Assembly (NCBI RefSeq): GCF_014836615.1
Contig: NZ_JACSQN010000004.1
Location: 1-64,000, forward strand
DNA from: Sporosarcina quadrami
GTDB lineage: Bacteria; Bacillota; Bacilli; Bacillales_A; Planococcaceae
Reading direction: 5' to 3'
Length of the DNA: 64,000 nt
How positions within the stretch are numbered: the stretch's first letter is position 1; every line of letters starts with the position of its first letter. Below are positions 16,471-24,514 of this stretch, in pieces. The translations under genes were made by a program, and so were the position numbers. The notes under the pieces are model-generated. The model was not told the DNA's origin and ran no database searches. It was given only the letters and a program-made list of their open reading frames with translations.

Positions 16471-17670
16471 TCATTCAAAGTTCGAACAGCGCCAATAATG
16501 ATAGGCGATCGCATCGGACATGAAGGCAAGCCCTTTACTCTCGGCTTGCAAAACCCGTTGCCACTCTGTTCCCCGACCTTTCATTAAGTAAATTTCGTGA
16601 TTCGGCGATGGATCGAAATAGCCGCACATATCGAATGTGCCATGCTTCTTGAAAACGGCAGTTACCTCATAGTCAATCATAGGCGCTGTCGTTAATGGAT
16701 TTCCGACGGAATGCTCCAGTACAAAGCCGGATTCTTCTTTTTTGTGGTCGGTGCGTTCCAATGTGATACCGTCTGCAGAAGCTTTCCCTTCTTCGCGGAA
16801 GTTCTTCTTATAGTCATACGCCACGGATTTTCCCACCTCTTTTGTAAACGTCAGAGGCTCGCCAATCTCATCGTAAGCAAGTTCTACGTCAACACGCGTA
16901 CGGAAGCTTTCGCCATTCGGGTCAAAACTTCTACCATCGCCCTTGAAAAAATGATTAGGTGATAAGATATTCGGATTTCTTAAATACTGTTGTTCCAAAA
17001 ACGTTGTATATCTGAATTTCCAACGATCTACCGATTTGATTTCTTTCTCTCTTTCATTGACAGGAAGAAGCAATTCACTTGGCTTGCCAATCCACTTCAT
17101 CGTCGTGAACGTCTCTACGGACGCTTCTTCTTGAGAGGATCCTGGATTTACAGCGCCAAAAACATTTGACAAAACCGACTTCACTTTCGTCAACGGTTCT
17201 TCCGACTTTTCCAATGGACGCTTGGATTGTATTGTATAATGATACGTCTCGTTCATGTTTATCTCACGGTCGATGTAGCGGTTTGACGTCACACGACCAC
17301 GATATTCGCCATTTCGAAAAATACTATATTCCTCAACGTCCTTAATCTCTTCCCACGACAAAGCTATCTGCGTCTTCGCCACAATCGTTGTCATCACAAG
17401 TGATTCAAGCGGATTCTCCATATTCTTCTTTTGTGCAAACGCAGATGTCTGTAAAGCGATAACATCAGCGACCTGATTGTTCTCCACCCGCTCAATCATA
17501 TAATGATAGAGCTTGCCATGCATGAAGTCTCTGTCCTTAAATTCCGGTACAGACCCTTCGTACATATGCTCACCGTCTTTGTACACATTGTAAAAACCCC
17601 CAACGTCATTCCATGTGAATGAAATTAAGTCGGACTCATGCTTCACTGACTGGATTTCAAATAACATCAT
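16471..17670 (-). CDS. Fibronectin III-like plus DUF3238 domain protein
   Basis: About 399 residues with no signal peptide or membrane helix. The N-terminal half holds two Fn3-like repeats (about 1-75 and 85-170) with pattern ISFTWNDVGGFYNVYKDGE and ALSWEEIKDVEEYSIFRNGE. The C-terminal 200 residues match DUF3238: FFKGDGRSFDPNGESFRTRV, then AYDYKKNFREEGKASADG and CGYFDPSPNHEIYLMKGRG. The function of the family is unknown; it is common in spore-forming Bacillales. The ATG at 17670 has AGGAGG five bases upstream, excluding a longer start. The Fn3 segments suggest protein or polymer contacts. Confidence 0.8.
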   Translation of the reverse strand: MMLFEIQSVKHESDLISFTWNDVGGFYNVYKDGEHMYEGSVPEFKDRDFMHGKLYHYMIERVENNQVADVIALQTSAFAQKKNMENPLESLVMTTIVAKTQIALSWEEIKDVEEYSIFRNGEYRGRVTSNRYIDREINMNETYHYTIQSKRPLEKSEEPLTKVKSVLSNVFGAVNPGSSQEEASVETFTTMKWIGKPSELLLPVNEREKEIKSVDRWKFRYTTFLEQQYLRNPNILSPNHFFKGDGRSFDPNGESFRTRVDVELAYDEIGEPLTFTKEVGKSVAYDYKKNFREEGKASADGITLERTDHKKEESGFVLEHSVGNPLTTAPMIDYEVTAVFKKHGTFDMCGYFDPSPNHEIYLMKGRGTEWQRVLQAESKGLAFMSDAIAYHYWRCSNFE

Positions 17671-18031
17671 GTCTGCCTCCTCATTTCTATAGAATGGGGC
17701 ATTTTCAACGTCCCTAAACATTGTCGACCCGTTACTATTCCATGCCCCACTTAGTAATTGCTGAAACTATTTTGGAAGACATTCGGCCTAGCTTTATTGG
17801 ACAGACACAGAAAACACTCCAGCTTTAATTGACTGGAGTGTTTTCTCACGAAGAGACGATTTCACCTATGCCAAAAGTCCTTATTTGGTGATATATTTTC
17901 TTATTCGATCGATATACACAATTATTCGATCGATATATCTAGCTATTCAATCGATATATACAATTATTCAATCGATATCTGTCGCAATTATGATAAATGC
18001 GAGCTCATCAGCCGCAAGCGGATGTGATTTC
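17671..18031. other. Intergenic region between DUF3238 and ABC-F genes
   Basis: About 360 bp with no gene. It contains a perfect 13-bp hairpin, GAAAACACTCCAG (17810-17822) and CTGGAGTGTTTTC (17833-17845), which could terminate rightward or leftward reading, and the 21-bp array described separately. The array begins about 25 bp past the hairpin and ends about 50 bp beyond the ABC-F stop codon. Confidence 0.6.
17871..17980. repeat. 21-bp tandem array, core ATTCRATCGATAT (copy 1)
   Basis: Units start at 17903, 17924, 17945 and 17966, exactly 21 bp apart, with core ATTCGATCGATAT or ATTCAATCGATAT and an 8-base linker. A 32-bp lead-in (AAAAGTCC..TTTGGTGATA) precedes them. The whole block of about 110 bp recurs nearly unchanged at 20052-20160, including the order of unit variants. 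Both copies lie just beyond the stop codon of a leftward gene. Confidence 0.88.
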
Positions 18032-19696
18032 TTACATCAGCTCTCTCATTTTCCGACTCAACGCATTGAATTCCTGATCTAATTTTGAATAGGAAGGATC
18101 ACCAGATTTCAGCATGCTTAGCTTCCCTAGCACCGCTTGTAATTCCGTCTCAATGCGCAAACGTTCTTCAGCAATGCTTGAAGATGATTGTGCAGTAGCT
18201 GCTTTCCGTCCTTCCCACTCGTTCAATGTCAACGGCAATTTCCGTATGTTTTCATTCTCAAATACGAGCAGGCCCGTTGCCATACGTTCCGTGAAATAGC
18301 GGTCATGTGATGCGAACAATAATGTTCCCGGGAAAGTCGCAAGTGTTTTCTCCATTTCTTCCCTTGACGGCAAATCGAGATGATTTGTCGGCTCATCCAG
18401 CAACAACACATCCGTTCCTTCGAGGATGAATTGCATTAATTTCACTTTCACACGTTCCCCTTGGCTTAGTTCCCCGAGCCGCAGTTGCCAATGCTTTTCT
18501 TCAAAACCGAGATTCGTCAATTGGATGCGAATCATCCCTTGGTCTTCAAACGTTGCTGTATGGAAATAATCAGATAGTGTCACGTCATCCGGCAAATCGA
18601 GCACCGTCTGGCTCATATACCCAATCGTCATGCCATTTGTCAGCCATAGCTCGCCGTTATACTTTTCCTCACCCATCAGCATCTTAAACAGCGTCGATTT
18701 TCCACTCCCATTCGGTCCGATAAGCGCAATTCGCTCACCCGCCTGGACAGTAAAGGATACGTTTTTGAACAGTTCATTCCCATTGAAAGCCTTTCGGACG
18801 TCCTTAAGTTCCAACACACGATGTCCTTTCTTCCGCTTTCCTTTCACATCGAACTCGACACCGATTTCTTCCTCTGGCTTGTCAATCCGGTCTTTCGCAA
18901 GCTCCGCCTCTAAACGAGTTCGCTTTGAACGGATTTGAATATCTTTTTTCTTCGCCTTCATTCGCCAATATTCTTTTGCTCCTCCTTTTTTCGTTGAGTT
19001 TGCATGCGCTTTTGCAGACCACTCACCAAGTTGCGCCATCTGTCCTTCAATCCTTGCAATGTTCCGCTGTTGCTGTTCGTAATGTGCGACTTGGATTTCA
19101 CGATCCATACTCTTTTTATTACGATAAACCGAGTAGTTGCCGGCATATACCGTCAACTTTCCATGTTCAATTTCAAACACGAAATCCGCAGTCTTGTCGA
19201 TAAAATGCCGATCATGCGACACAATCATATACGTTGCTTTTCCTTCATTAATGACATTAATCAATTCTTCCAGACTTTCACGATCCAAATGATTTGTCGG
19301 TTCATCCAATAAAACCAAATCACTGCCTTCGGATAGTGCAGCTGCAAGTCGCATCTTCATTCGCTCGCCGCCACTCGCAAAAGTATATTCAGCTTGCTTA
19401 GGAACATGCCATTTTGAGCGATACATTGCCGTATCAGTGCCGTTCCAATCGACATTCCCTAGCACTCTTTGTTCTTGTTTAAAATACGTGATGGACGGTT
19501 TCTTTCCTATCCAATCTACGGAACCGGATACGGGCATAATTTCCTCTGCGAGTAATGAAAGCAATGTCGACTTCCCCGCTCCATTCGCCCCGACAACGGC
19601 GATACACGAACCTTCTGGTAGTTCCGCTGATAGTTTATTCAAAATGACTGTATCCCCTATCGAATACGTCAAGTGCTTAATAGTGCCTAGTAACAT
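18032..19696 (-). CDS. ABC-F ATPase, probable antibiotic-resistance/ribosome-protection type
   Basis: 554 residues with two nucleotide-binding domains in one chain and no membrane segments. NBD1: Walker A GANGAGKST, signature ASGGERMK, DEPTNHLD. NBD2: GPNGSGKST, signature LSQGERVK, DEPTNHLD. A charged interdomain linker (about 185-260) corresponds to the arm that reaches the peptidyl-transferase centre in ABC-F proteins. Length and linker resemble Vga/Msr/VmlR-type factors more than housekeeping EttA-like ones, although YdiF-type is not excluded. A leader peptide, terminator and sequestered Shine-Dalgarno sequence immediately upstream imply induction by ribosome stalling. GGGGAGG lies before the ATG at 19696. 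Confidence 0.9.
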   Translation of the reverse strand: MLLGTIKHLTYSIGDTVILNKLSAELPEGSCIAVVGANGAGKSTLLSLLAEEIMPVSGSVDWIGKKPSITYFKQEQRVLGNVDWNGTDTAMYRSKWHVPKQAEYTFASGGERMKMRLAAALSEGSDLVLLDEPTNHLDRESLEELINVINEGKATYMIVSHDRHFIDKTADFVFEIEHGKLTVYAGNYSVYRNKKSMDREIQVAHYEQQQRNIARIEGQMAQLGEWSAKAHANSTKKGGAKEYWRMKAKKKDIQIRSKRTRLEAELAKDRIDKPEEEIGVEFDVKGKRKKGHRVLELKDVRKAFNGNELFKNVSFTVQAGERIALIGPNGSGKSTLFKMLMGEEKYNGELWLTNGMTIGYMSQTVLDLPDDVTLSDYFHTATFEDQGMIRIQLTNLGFEEKHWQLRLGELSQGERVKVKLMQFILEGTDVLLLDEPTNHLDLPSREEMEKTLATFPGTLLFASHDRYFTERMATGLLVFENENIRKLPLTLNEWEGRKAATAQSSSSIAEERLRIETELQAVLGKLSMLKSGDPSYSKLDQEFNALSRKMRELM

Positions 19697-20010
19697 ATAA
19701 TTTCCTCCCCTTAATGGGGGCACAAAAAAATCCCCCCGTCGTAACGGAAGGACCAATCCATCGCTATCCAATTATCCCTTGAAATAAATGCGCTTCACTG
19801 ACTTTGAGTGAAGTAGGCACATCTGAAAAAGACCTGTGGAGGCCTATAAACCGTTCATAAGGGAATGGACTCTTTAAAAATGGACAGACTAATCCTGTTT
19901 TCCGTTCGAATCAAATCATTACATTCTCGGAATTACAAGATTAGTTATTCATCGTCCACCCGTCAGTCCTTTCCCTCTTAAATTAATACTAGTGTATAGT
20001 TATTGTTCTA
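19697..20010 (-). promoter_or_regulatory. ABC-F leader: promoter, attenuator terminator and sequestered RBS
   Basis: Leftward promoter TTGCAA-17-TACACT near 20000 gives a leader of about 290 nt. Next to the gene are three alternative pairings. (1) TCCTTCCGT-TACG-ACGGGGGGA followed by seven T, a terminator. (2) GGGGGG (19737-19732) with CCCCC (19720-19716). (3) CCCC-ATTAA-GGGG, burying the GGGGAGG ribosome-binding site. Pairing 2 excludes 1 and 3. A ribosome stalled early in the leader ORF would cover the 5' arm of pairing 1 and allow pairing 2. A second tiny frame, ATG AAT AAC TAA (19952-19941), follows GGGTGG. Confidence 0.7.
19711..19761 (-). CDS. Leader peptide of the ABC-F gene (16 aa)
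   Basis: Frame MDWSFRYDGGIFLCPH followed by TAA, wholly overlapping the terminator hairpin and the pairing that frees the ABC-F ribosome-binding site. Upstream GGATAGCG is a weak Shine-Dalgarno sequence. Placement fits the leader ORFs of inducible ABC-F genes such as vmlR and lmo0919, where an antibiotic-stalled ribosome prevents termination. Evidence is positional only. Confidence 0.55.
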   Translation of the reverse strand: MDWSFRYDGGIFLCPH

Positions 20011-20051
20011 AAATTGCAAATAAAAATTACATTGATGTTTTTCTACACGTG

Positions 20052-20160
20052 CTAAAAGTCCCGTTTTGGTGATAAATTCTCTTATTCGATCGATATACAC
20101 AATTATCCGATCGATATATCTACCTATTCAATCGATATACACAACTATTCAATCGATATC
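20052..20160. repeat. 21-bp tandem array, core ATTCRATCGATAT (copy 2)
   Basis: Units start at 20084, 20105, 20126 and 20147, exactly 21 bp apart. Together with the lead-in (AAAAGTCCCGTTTTGGTGATAAA) the block repeats that at 17871-17980 with only scattered substitutions. It ends two bases before the stop codon of the histidine phosphatase gene, so it would form the start of that gene's 3' untranslated region. Confidence 0.88.
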
Positions 20161-20162
20161 CG

Positions 20163-20723
20163 TTATTTGTCGAGTGACAGTTCCTCTTCGCGCCATATGC
20201 GCTCGACTTGTGCACCCGAATCGGTGACGTTTACACGATAAACATCCGGATTCGTCAATGCTTGCCATTCCGAAAAACCGATATGCTCGTCATAGCACCT
20301 TAACAATAACGTCATTAAGTTTCCATGCGTCACAAGTACAGTCGTCGAGCCGGCAGGCAATTCTTCAACAACATTGCAGACGCGTTCCATCGCTTCATGA
20401 GACGATTCGCCGCCTTCGTATTTCAAATGGACATCTAAAAATGAATCCTCAAGTTTCAACAACCAATCCTCAAAATCATACGAACTCAACGTACGCTCCG
20501 CCAATCTGCTATCCTCTTCAAAATATTGTCCTTTACGATCCGCGAGCGGTTCTGCTGACATGCGCGCCCGTACGAACGGACTTGTAATGATCCGATCCAC
20601 TTCAATCCCGTCAAAGAACTCGGCTAATTTTTCAGCTTGTATAATCCCTTTTGCTGTCAAATCCGCATGCGGAGATTGTCCTTCCGCTTCACAATGTCGA
20701 ACGATATACACCACTTTTTCCAT
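20163..20723 (-). CDS. Histidine phosphatase superfamily protein (PhoE/GpmB-like)
   Basis: 186 residues. Catalytic phospho-histidine motif VYIVRHCEAEGQ (the family norm is RHGE/RHGQ; here Cys replaces Gly). Second-site features include TSPFVRARMSAEPLA, the Glu in EGGESSHEAMERV and the second His in VLVTHGNLMTLLLR. Cytosolic; substrate unknown, as for most broad-specificity members. The ATG is preceded by GGAGGTG. The gene stands alone, with a 21-bp repeat array abutting its 3' end and a terminator of the next leftward gene upstream. Confidence 0.92.
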   Translation of the reverse strand: MEKVVYIVRHCEAEGQSPHADLTAKGIIQAEKLAEFFDGIEVDRIITSPFVRARMSAEPLADRKGQYFEEDSRLAERTLSSYDFEDWLLKLEDSFLDVHLKYEGGESSHEAMERVCNVVEELPAGSTTVLVTHGNLMTLLLRCYDEHIGFSEWQALTNPDVYRVNVTDSGAQVERIWREEELSLDK

Positions 20724-20794
20724 CGCCGAACACCTCCTGTTATTCTTAATTTCCCTCGCAGGAATAAAAGAAACATTTCACTTAAGAAAACTAT

Positions 20795-20834
20795 AAAAAA
20801 CCGGTTCTCCAAGGAAAATCCCCATAGAGAACCG
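20795..20834 (-). terminator. Terminator of the alpha/beta hydrolase gene
   Basis: CGGTTCTC (20802-20809) and GAGAACCG (20827-20834) form a stem followed on the minus strand by GTTTTTTATAG. It begins six bases after the stop codon at 20840. Confidence 0.8.
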
Positions 20835-20839
20835 ATTAT

Positions 20840-21805
20840 TCATTGGACATGATGTTCAAGAAAATTGCGCAACTTCACACGATATGCATCGCCTGCCAAT
20901 GCGTAGGCTTCTCCGTGATTCGCATTCGGAACGAGGAATATCTCTTTATCGCCCGGCGTTGCGTTGTATAGCTCCTCCGCATTGCCCACAGGAACAAACG
21001 TATCAGTCATGCCATGGATATAAAAAATCGGGATTTTCGCTTTCCGCACTTGATTCAACGCGCTAGCTTCTTTGAATGAATAACCGGCACGCACTTTGGT
21101 CAGCGCACTCGTACTATCCAACAGAGGAAAGGCAGGTAAATGAAACATCCGATTCATCTGGTACGTAAATAGTTGATAGACCGATTGGTACGGGCTGTCC
21201 GCAATAATCGCTTTCACTTGCGCAGGCAAACTTTCTTCACCACTCGCCATCAAAACTGTCGCCGCCCCCATCGATAAGCCATGGTAAGCAATTTCCGACT
21301 GTGGCCCAAGTTTTTGTATAAGCTTATTCGTCCAGTCAATCAGATCCAGCCGATCAGGCCAGCCGAAACCGTAATAATCGCCTTCACTCTTTCCGTGTCC
21401 GCGCGCATTTGGCATAAATATATTGTAGTTCAATTCGTCATGATAATATTGTCCAAACAGCCCCATTTGCTTGGCATGGCCTAAATAACCATGTGTCAAA
21501 ATGACAAGCTTATCCGTTGGCTTGGCAGCAGGTAAGTAATAACCGGATAATTTTATTCCGTCCCGTGACATGATGCTGAGCGACTCGAATTCCTGGTCAG
21601 CAACCCATTGTTTCCAATGACCATTCGTGTACAGTTCCAATGTCTTCTCCGAAACTTCCAAGTCTGCGTTCCCTTGCAAAAACTCTTTCGGACCGCGCTT
21701 TACTGCAAGTTCATAGAAAAAGAAACTTCCTGCCACCTGGATCACTAGAAAAATAGTTGAAAAAAGCACCAACAACTTCTTCCAATGAATCTTGATAATA
21801 CTCAT
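20840..21805 (-). CDS. Membrane-anchored alpha/beta hydrolase (YqkD-like)
   Basis: 321 residues. One N-terminal hydrophobic helix (about 10-30) probably anchors it with the hydrolase domain outside. Motifs: LVILTHGYLGHAKQM, PNARGHGKSEGDYYGFG, nucleophile elbow YHGLSMGAATVL (Ser near residue 176), acid in GMTDTFVP and catalytic His in NANHGEAY. It belongs to the BAAT/prolyl-oligopeptidase-like serine hydrolases with unknown substrate, as in Bacillus YqkD. Start at 21805, monocistronic with its own terminator. A TAGGTAC/GTACCTA palindrome sits about 20-40 bases upstream and may regulate it. Confidence 0.9.
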   Translation of the reverse strand: MSIIKIHWKKLLVLFSTIFLVIQVAGSFFFYELAVKRGPKEFLQGNADLEVSEKTLELYTNGHWKQWVADQEFESLSIMSRDGIKLSGYYLPAAKPTDKLVILTHGYLGHAKQMGLFGQYYHDELNYNIFMPNARGHGKSEGDYYGFGWPDRLDLIDWTNKLIQKLGPQSEIAYHGLSMGAATVLMASGEESLPAQVKAIIADSPYQSVYQLFTYQMNRMFHLPAFPLLDSTSALTKVRAGYSFKEASALNQVRKAKIPIFYIHGMTDTFVPVGNAEELYNATPGDKEIFLVPNANHGEAYALAGDAYRVKLRNFLEHHVQ

Positions 21806-21825
21806 TCCCCTTTTACTATCTGTCT

Positions 21826-21844
21826 TAGGTACACATAGTACCTA
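21826..21844. promoter_or_regulatory. Palindrome upstream of the hydrolase gene
   Basis: TAGGTAC (21826-21832), a 5-base spacer and GTACCTA (21838-21844), perfect 7-bp arms. On the minus strand it lies just downstream of a TATACT -10-like element, an expected place for a repressor operator. The regulator is unknown. Confidence 0.35.
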
Positions 21845-21973
21845 CTCTGAGTATACGGGAAATCTTAATTGAATAGTATAGATTTTTTAGGGAAAAATGT
21901 ATTAAATTTGATAGATTTCACTTAACATTTCACAACACAAACCGACGTGCAGAAACCTTATATTTTATTCAAA

Positions 21974-22008
21974 TAAAAATCCGGCACCTACTTCAAATAG
22001 GCAACCGG
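21974..22008 (-). terminator. Terminator of the small hydrophilic protein gene
   Basis: CCGG..CCTA and TAGG..CCGG form a stem with a small internal loop. ATTTTTATTT follows on the minus strand, just past the stop at 22018. Confidence 0.65.
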
Positions 22009-22017
22009 AGTGTTTAC

Positions 22018-22182
22018 TTATTCCATATCATTTTGTTGCTTTTTCACTTCGTCATGCGCCTCTGCTTTAATGTCTTCAACTTGTTGTTCCGCACGCTTCG
22101 CAGCATCATTAGCTACTTTTGCATCTTCATTTCCGCTAAGTTTCTGATTGTCGTCTTTACCGCCGGCATAACTTTTTGTCAT
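22018..22182 (-). CDS. Small hydrophilic protein, 54 aa
   Basis: Starts MTKSYAGGKDDNQKLSGNED at 22182, where AAAAGGAGTGG provides a good ribosome-binding site; longer reading upstream is excluded by that site. The protein is Lys/Glu/Asp/Gln/Ala-rich, without hydrophobic segments, and helical in the second half (AAKRAEQQVEDIKAEAHDEVK). It could be a small spore or stress protein, but it lacks the alpha/beta- and gamma-type SASP signatures. The family is unrecognised. Confidence 0.65.
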   Translation of the reverse strand: MTKSYAGGKDDNQKLSGNEDAKVANDAAKRAEQQVEDIKAEAHDEVKKQQNDME

Positions 22183-22313
22183 ACGGACCACTCCTTTTCT
22201 TTTACTGTTATTATTCCCGCCTGCCACTATTCCAAACAGGTACTTCATTTATGACGAAGTTGTTTAGCTAGTTGAGACGTTCGGGTACGTCATAAATAAG
22301 GAAGGTGAATCGA

Positions 22314-22868
22314 ATGGAAATTTACACAGTCGGGCATTCCACCCATACGAAAGAAGAGTTTTTGAAATTGCTGCATGACGCCGATATTGAACTTCTTGCG
22401 GACGTGCGCGCGTTCCCTGGAAGTCGTAAGTTCCCGCATTTTCATGAAGACCGCATGAAGGAATGGCTACCTGAGGATGGCATTCAGTACAAGCATTTCA
22501 AAAAGCTAGGCGGCAGGCGCAATAAATCCAAAGTCGTCGACGATGAAGTGAATGACGCATGGAATAACCGGTCATTTCATAATTATGCCGACTATACGTT
22601 GCAGCCTGAATTTCAAGAAGGGCTTGAGGAGTTAAAGAAGTTGGCTTTATCCAAAAAAGTTGCAATTTGCTGTTCTGAACGTCATCCTGCGAGATGCCAT
22701 CGGTTATTAATTAGCAATTGGTTGTCGTTGAATGGATGGACAGTTCGGCACATTATCGATGGGCCAAAAGAGGAGACAATCATCGAGAAGCACGAACCCG
22801 GAAAATGGGGTGCGCCACCACACTTGAATGAAGATGGAACGGTTGTCTATCACGACTCAGAAGAATGA
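22314..22868 (+). CDS. DUF488 family protein
   Basis: 184 residues. Opening motif IYTVGHSTHTKEEFLKLL, then LLADVRAFPGSRKFPHF, and the conserved cysteine and metal-like motif VAICCSERHPARCHRLLISN. The family is widespread, cytosolic and uncharacterised; the conserved Cys and His residues suggest metal binding or a catalytic role. The ATG at 22314 has GGAAGG upstream; a GTG nine bases earlier is less likely. Followed by a hairpin terminator. Confidence 0.92.
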   Translation: MEIYTVGHSTHTKEEFLKLLHDADIELLADVRAFPGSRKFPHFHEDRMKEWLPEDGIQYKHFKKLGGRRNKSKVVDDEVNDAWNNRSFHNYADYTLQPEFQEGLEELKKLALSKKVAICCSERHPARCHRLLISNWLSLNGWTVRHIIDGPKEETIIEKHEPGKWGAPPHLNEDGTVVYHDSEE

Positions 22869-22871
22869 AAA

Positions 22872-22913
22872 AAGCCGCACACGGTTGCAGGGGGAATTGA
22901 AAGCGAGTGCGGC
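22872..22913 (+). terminator. Hairpin after DUF488 gene
   Basis: AGCCGCAC (22872-22879) and GTGCGGCT (22906-22913) pair perfectly around a 26-base loop, starting 4 bases after the stop codon. The U tail is short (CTTACTG). Confidence 0.5.
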
Positions 22914-23019
22914 TCTTACTGATTATGGACGGTTTTTATCGGTTTTATTCCACGAGAATGTTTTTCTTTGTCCTATACAGGCAGGGAAAACTTAACGTAT
23001 AGTAAGAACAGGTGATGAT

Positions 23020-23778
23020 ATGAAAACAAAAGTATACATGGAGAAAGAAAATCTCATAGCAGGTATGACACTCAAGGACAGTGCGGCACCAGAAGAAAAT
23101 AATATGGCGTTGCACGCATGTATCGATCCACAAGCGATTCTTGAAAATCGTGGGAATTTAGCTGCGTATTTGAGATGTGAATTGACAGATTTTGTGTGCG
23201 CCAACCAAACGCATAGCGCGAACTTCCATAAAGTGACACGATCCGATAAAGGCCGGGGTTCGCTCGAAAATGAAACAGCTATTCCGAGCGTCGATGCGCT
23301 GTACACCGATGAGCCTGGTATTTTGTTAGGTAGCTTTACGGCTGACTGCGTTCCGGTCATTTTTTATAATGAAGTGAATGGCATCATTGGTGTCATCCAT
23401 TCGGGCTGGCAAGGCACCGTTAAGGAGATTACACCAAGAGTATTCGAACATTTAGCGCAAATTGAACAGAGCAATCCTACTGACTGGCATGTCCAAATTG
23501 GTATGGCACTTAGCCAGGAAAAGTTCGAAGTGGACGAAGATGTCTATGTACAATTCCAAGCGCTCGGTTACGCGGATGATTTTATGTATTTCCATGAAGC
23601 GACGGACAAATATCATATCAACAATCAGCTCACGGTCAAAAGACAATGTGAACGTGCCGGTATTCCAGCAAATCAGATTAGCATTGATTCGACATGCACA
23701 TTTTTAAGCACAGAAGGTTTTTCGTACAGGCAAGATCGACAAGCCGGTCGTCATCTTAGCTTTATCATGAAGCGCTGA
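23020..23778 (+). CDS. pgeF: PgeF/YlmD-family peptidoglycan editing factor (multicopper oxidase-like fold)
   Basis: 252 residues. Signature residues of the YfiH/YlmD (DUF152) family: first His in CANQTHSANFHKV, the Cys in GSFTADCVPVIFY and the His in GVIHSGWQGTV. E. coli YfiH hydrolyses wrongly made UDP-MurNAc-L-Ser; related proteins have purine nucleoside phosphorylase or laccase-like activity in vitro, so the exact role is open. The ATG follows AACAGGTGATGAT. It is not in the usual ylm/div cluster and may be a paralogue. Confidence 0.85.
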   Translation: MKTKVYMEKENLIAGMTLKDSAAPEENNMALHACIDPQAILENRGNLAAYLRCELTDFVCANQTHSANFHKVTRSDKGRGSLENETAIPSVDALYTDEPGILLGSFTADCVPVIFYNEVNGIIGVIHSGWQGTVKEITPRVFEHLAQIEQSNPTDWHVQIGMALSQEKFEVDEDVYVQFQALGYADDFMYFHEATDKYHINNQLTVKRQCERAGIPANQISIDSTCTFLSTEGFSYRQDRQAGRHLSFIMKR

Positions 23779-23785
23779 AATTAGT

Positions 23786-23812
23786 AAAAGGACTCCTCGG
23801 TGAGTCCTTTTT
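23786..23812 (+). terminator. Terminator of pgeF-like gene
   Basis: AAAAGGACTC (23786-23795) and GAGTCCTTTT (23802-23811) with a CTCGGT loop, followed by further T. Strong, 8 bases after the stop. Confidence 0.85.
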
Positions 23813-23831
23813 CGTGATGGATGACAAGCAT

Positions 23832-24398
23832 TTATCCTCTTTTATACTCAATTCCATCATCATTGAATTTCTTCTCTAGCACCTTCCGATAAGGCTTCAA
23901 ATAACGATCATTCGCCACTGTCATGACGTTACCGTCCGTAAAATGGAAATCAAATTTAGCAAATCCGCCTTCTTTCGGTAATTCACGGAAGACAACTTTC
24001 TCGACCTCTTCCCATTTATACTCGGATGGCTCCGATAGTAATGAGTGCTTGAACGCAACTGAGTCTGAAGCTATCCGAACGTATCGTTGTGATGCGTCCA
24101 CAAAACAGAAAAGGACGACGAGCCCGATGACAACACCGATTATCTTTGCTTTCGCGTTCACTTTTAGAGCATAGAATAGGAAAAACATAATCGTTAAAAG
24201 TCCAAAACCAACACTATATAAAATGTATGCATCTTTCGGTACTTGCACGAGTAAAGTGCTGGTCGTTTCATGTAAAGTCTTTGCCAATGTCGATGGAATG
24301 ATTGCGACCAGAAGAGGAAATAATCCGATAGACCCCATTCCAAACGACAAAAACGTATGACTTGCATCCAGTTGGTGCAACCCCTTTTTCATCTGCAT
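23832..24398 (-). CDS. Paralogous membrane protein A (188 aa)
   Basis: 188 residues. It begins MQMKKGLHQLDASHTFLSFG, with three hydrophobic helices (about 17-38, 58-80, 85-103), then a soluble C-terminal domain with VEKVVFRELPKEGG, FDFHFTDGNVMTVAND and terminal DDGIEYKRG. Two close paralogues lie at 25427 and 26057 on the same strand, so this is a local gene amplification. The C-terminal pattern resembles a small PH-like (bPH/YdbT-type) beta domain, but I am not certain. GGGAGG precedes the ATG. Function unknown. Confidence 0.82.
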   Translation of the reverse strand: MQMKKGLHQLDASHTFLSFGMGSIGLFPLLVAIIPSTLAKTLHETTSTLLVQVPKDAYILYSVGFGLLTIMFFLFYALKVNAKAKIIGVVIGLVVLFCFVDASQRYVRIASDSVAFKHSLLSEPSEYKWEEVEKVVFRELPKEGGFAKFDFHFTDGNVMTVANDRYLKPYRKVLEKKFNDDGIEYKRG

Positions 24399-24514
24399 TT
24401 CCCATACCTCCCTGCTTTTTCCTCTTTATACGGATTTAGCAGGGTGGAAGTTTCATATAATTCGAATAAAATATCAATTCTTTTTTAATTCTTTAAATAA
24501 AAGCATTTCAGCGT

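Noticed and set aside
17871..20160. ATCGATAT-rich arrays as a replication origin or DnaA-box cluster
   Set aside because: The units do not match TTATNCACA boxes, there is no dnaA or parABS gene, and the arrays lie at 3' ends of ordinary genes.
22018..22182. Small protein as a SASP
   Set aside because: It lacks the alpha/beta SASP germination-protease motif and the gamma-type repeats. Only its size and polarity fit.
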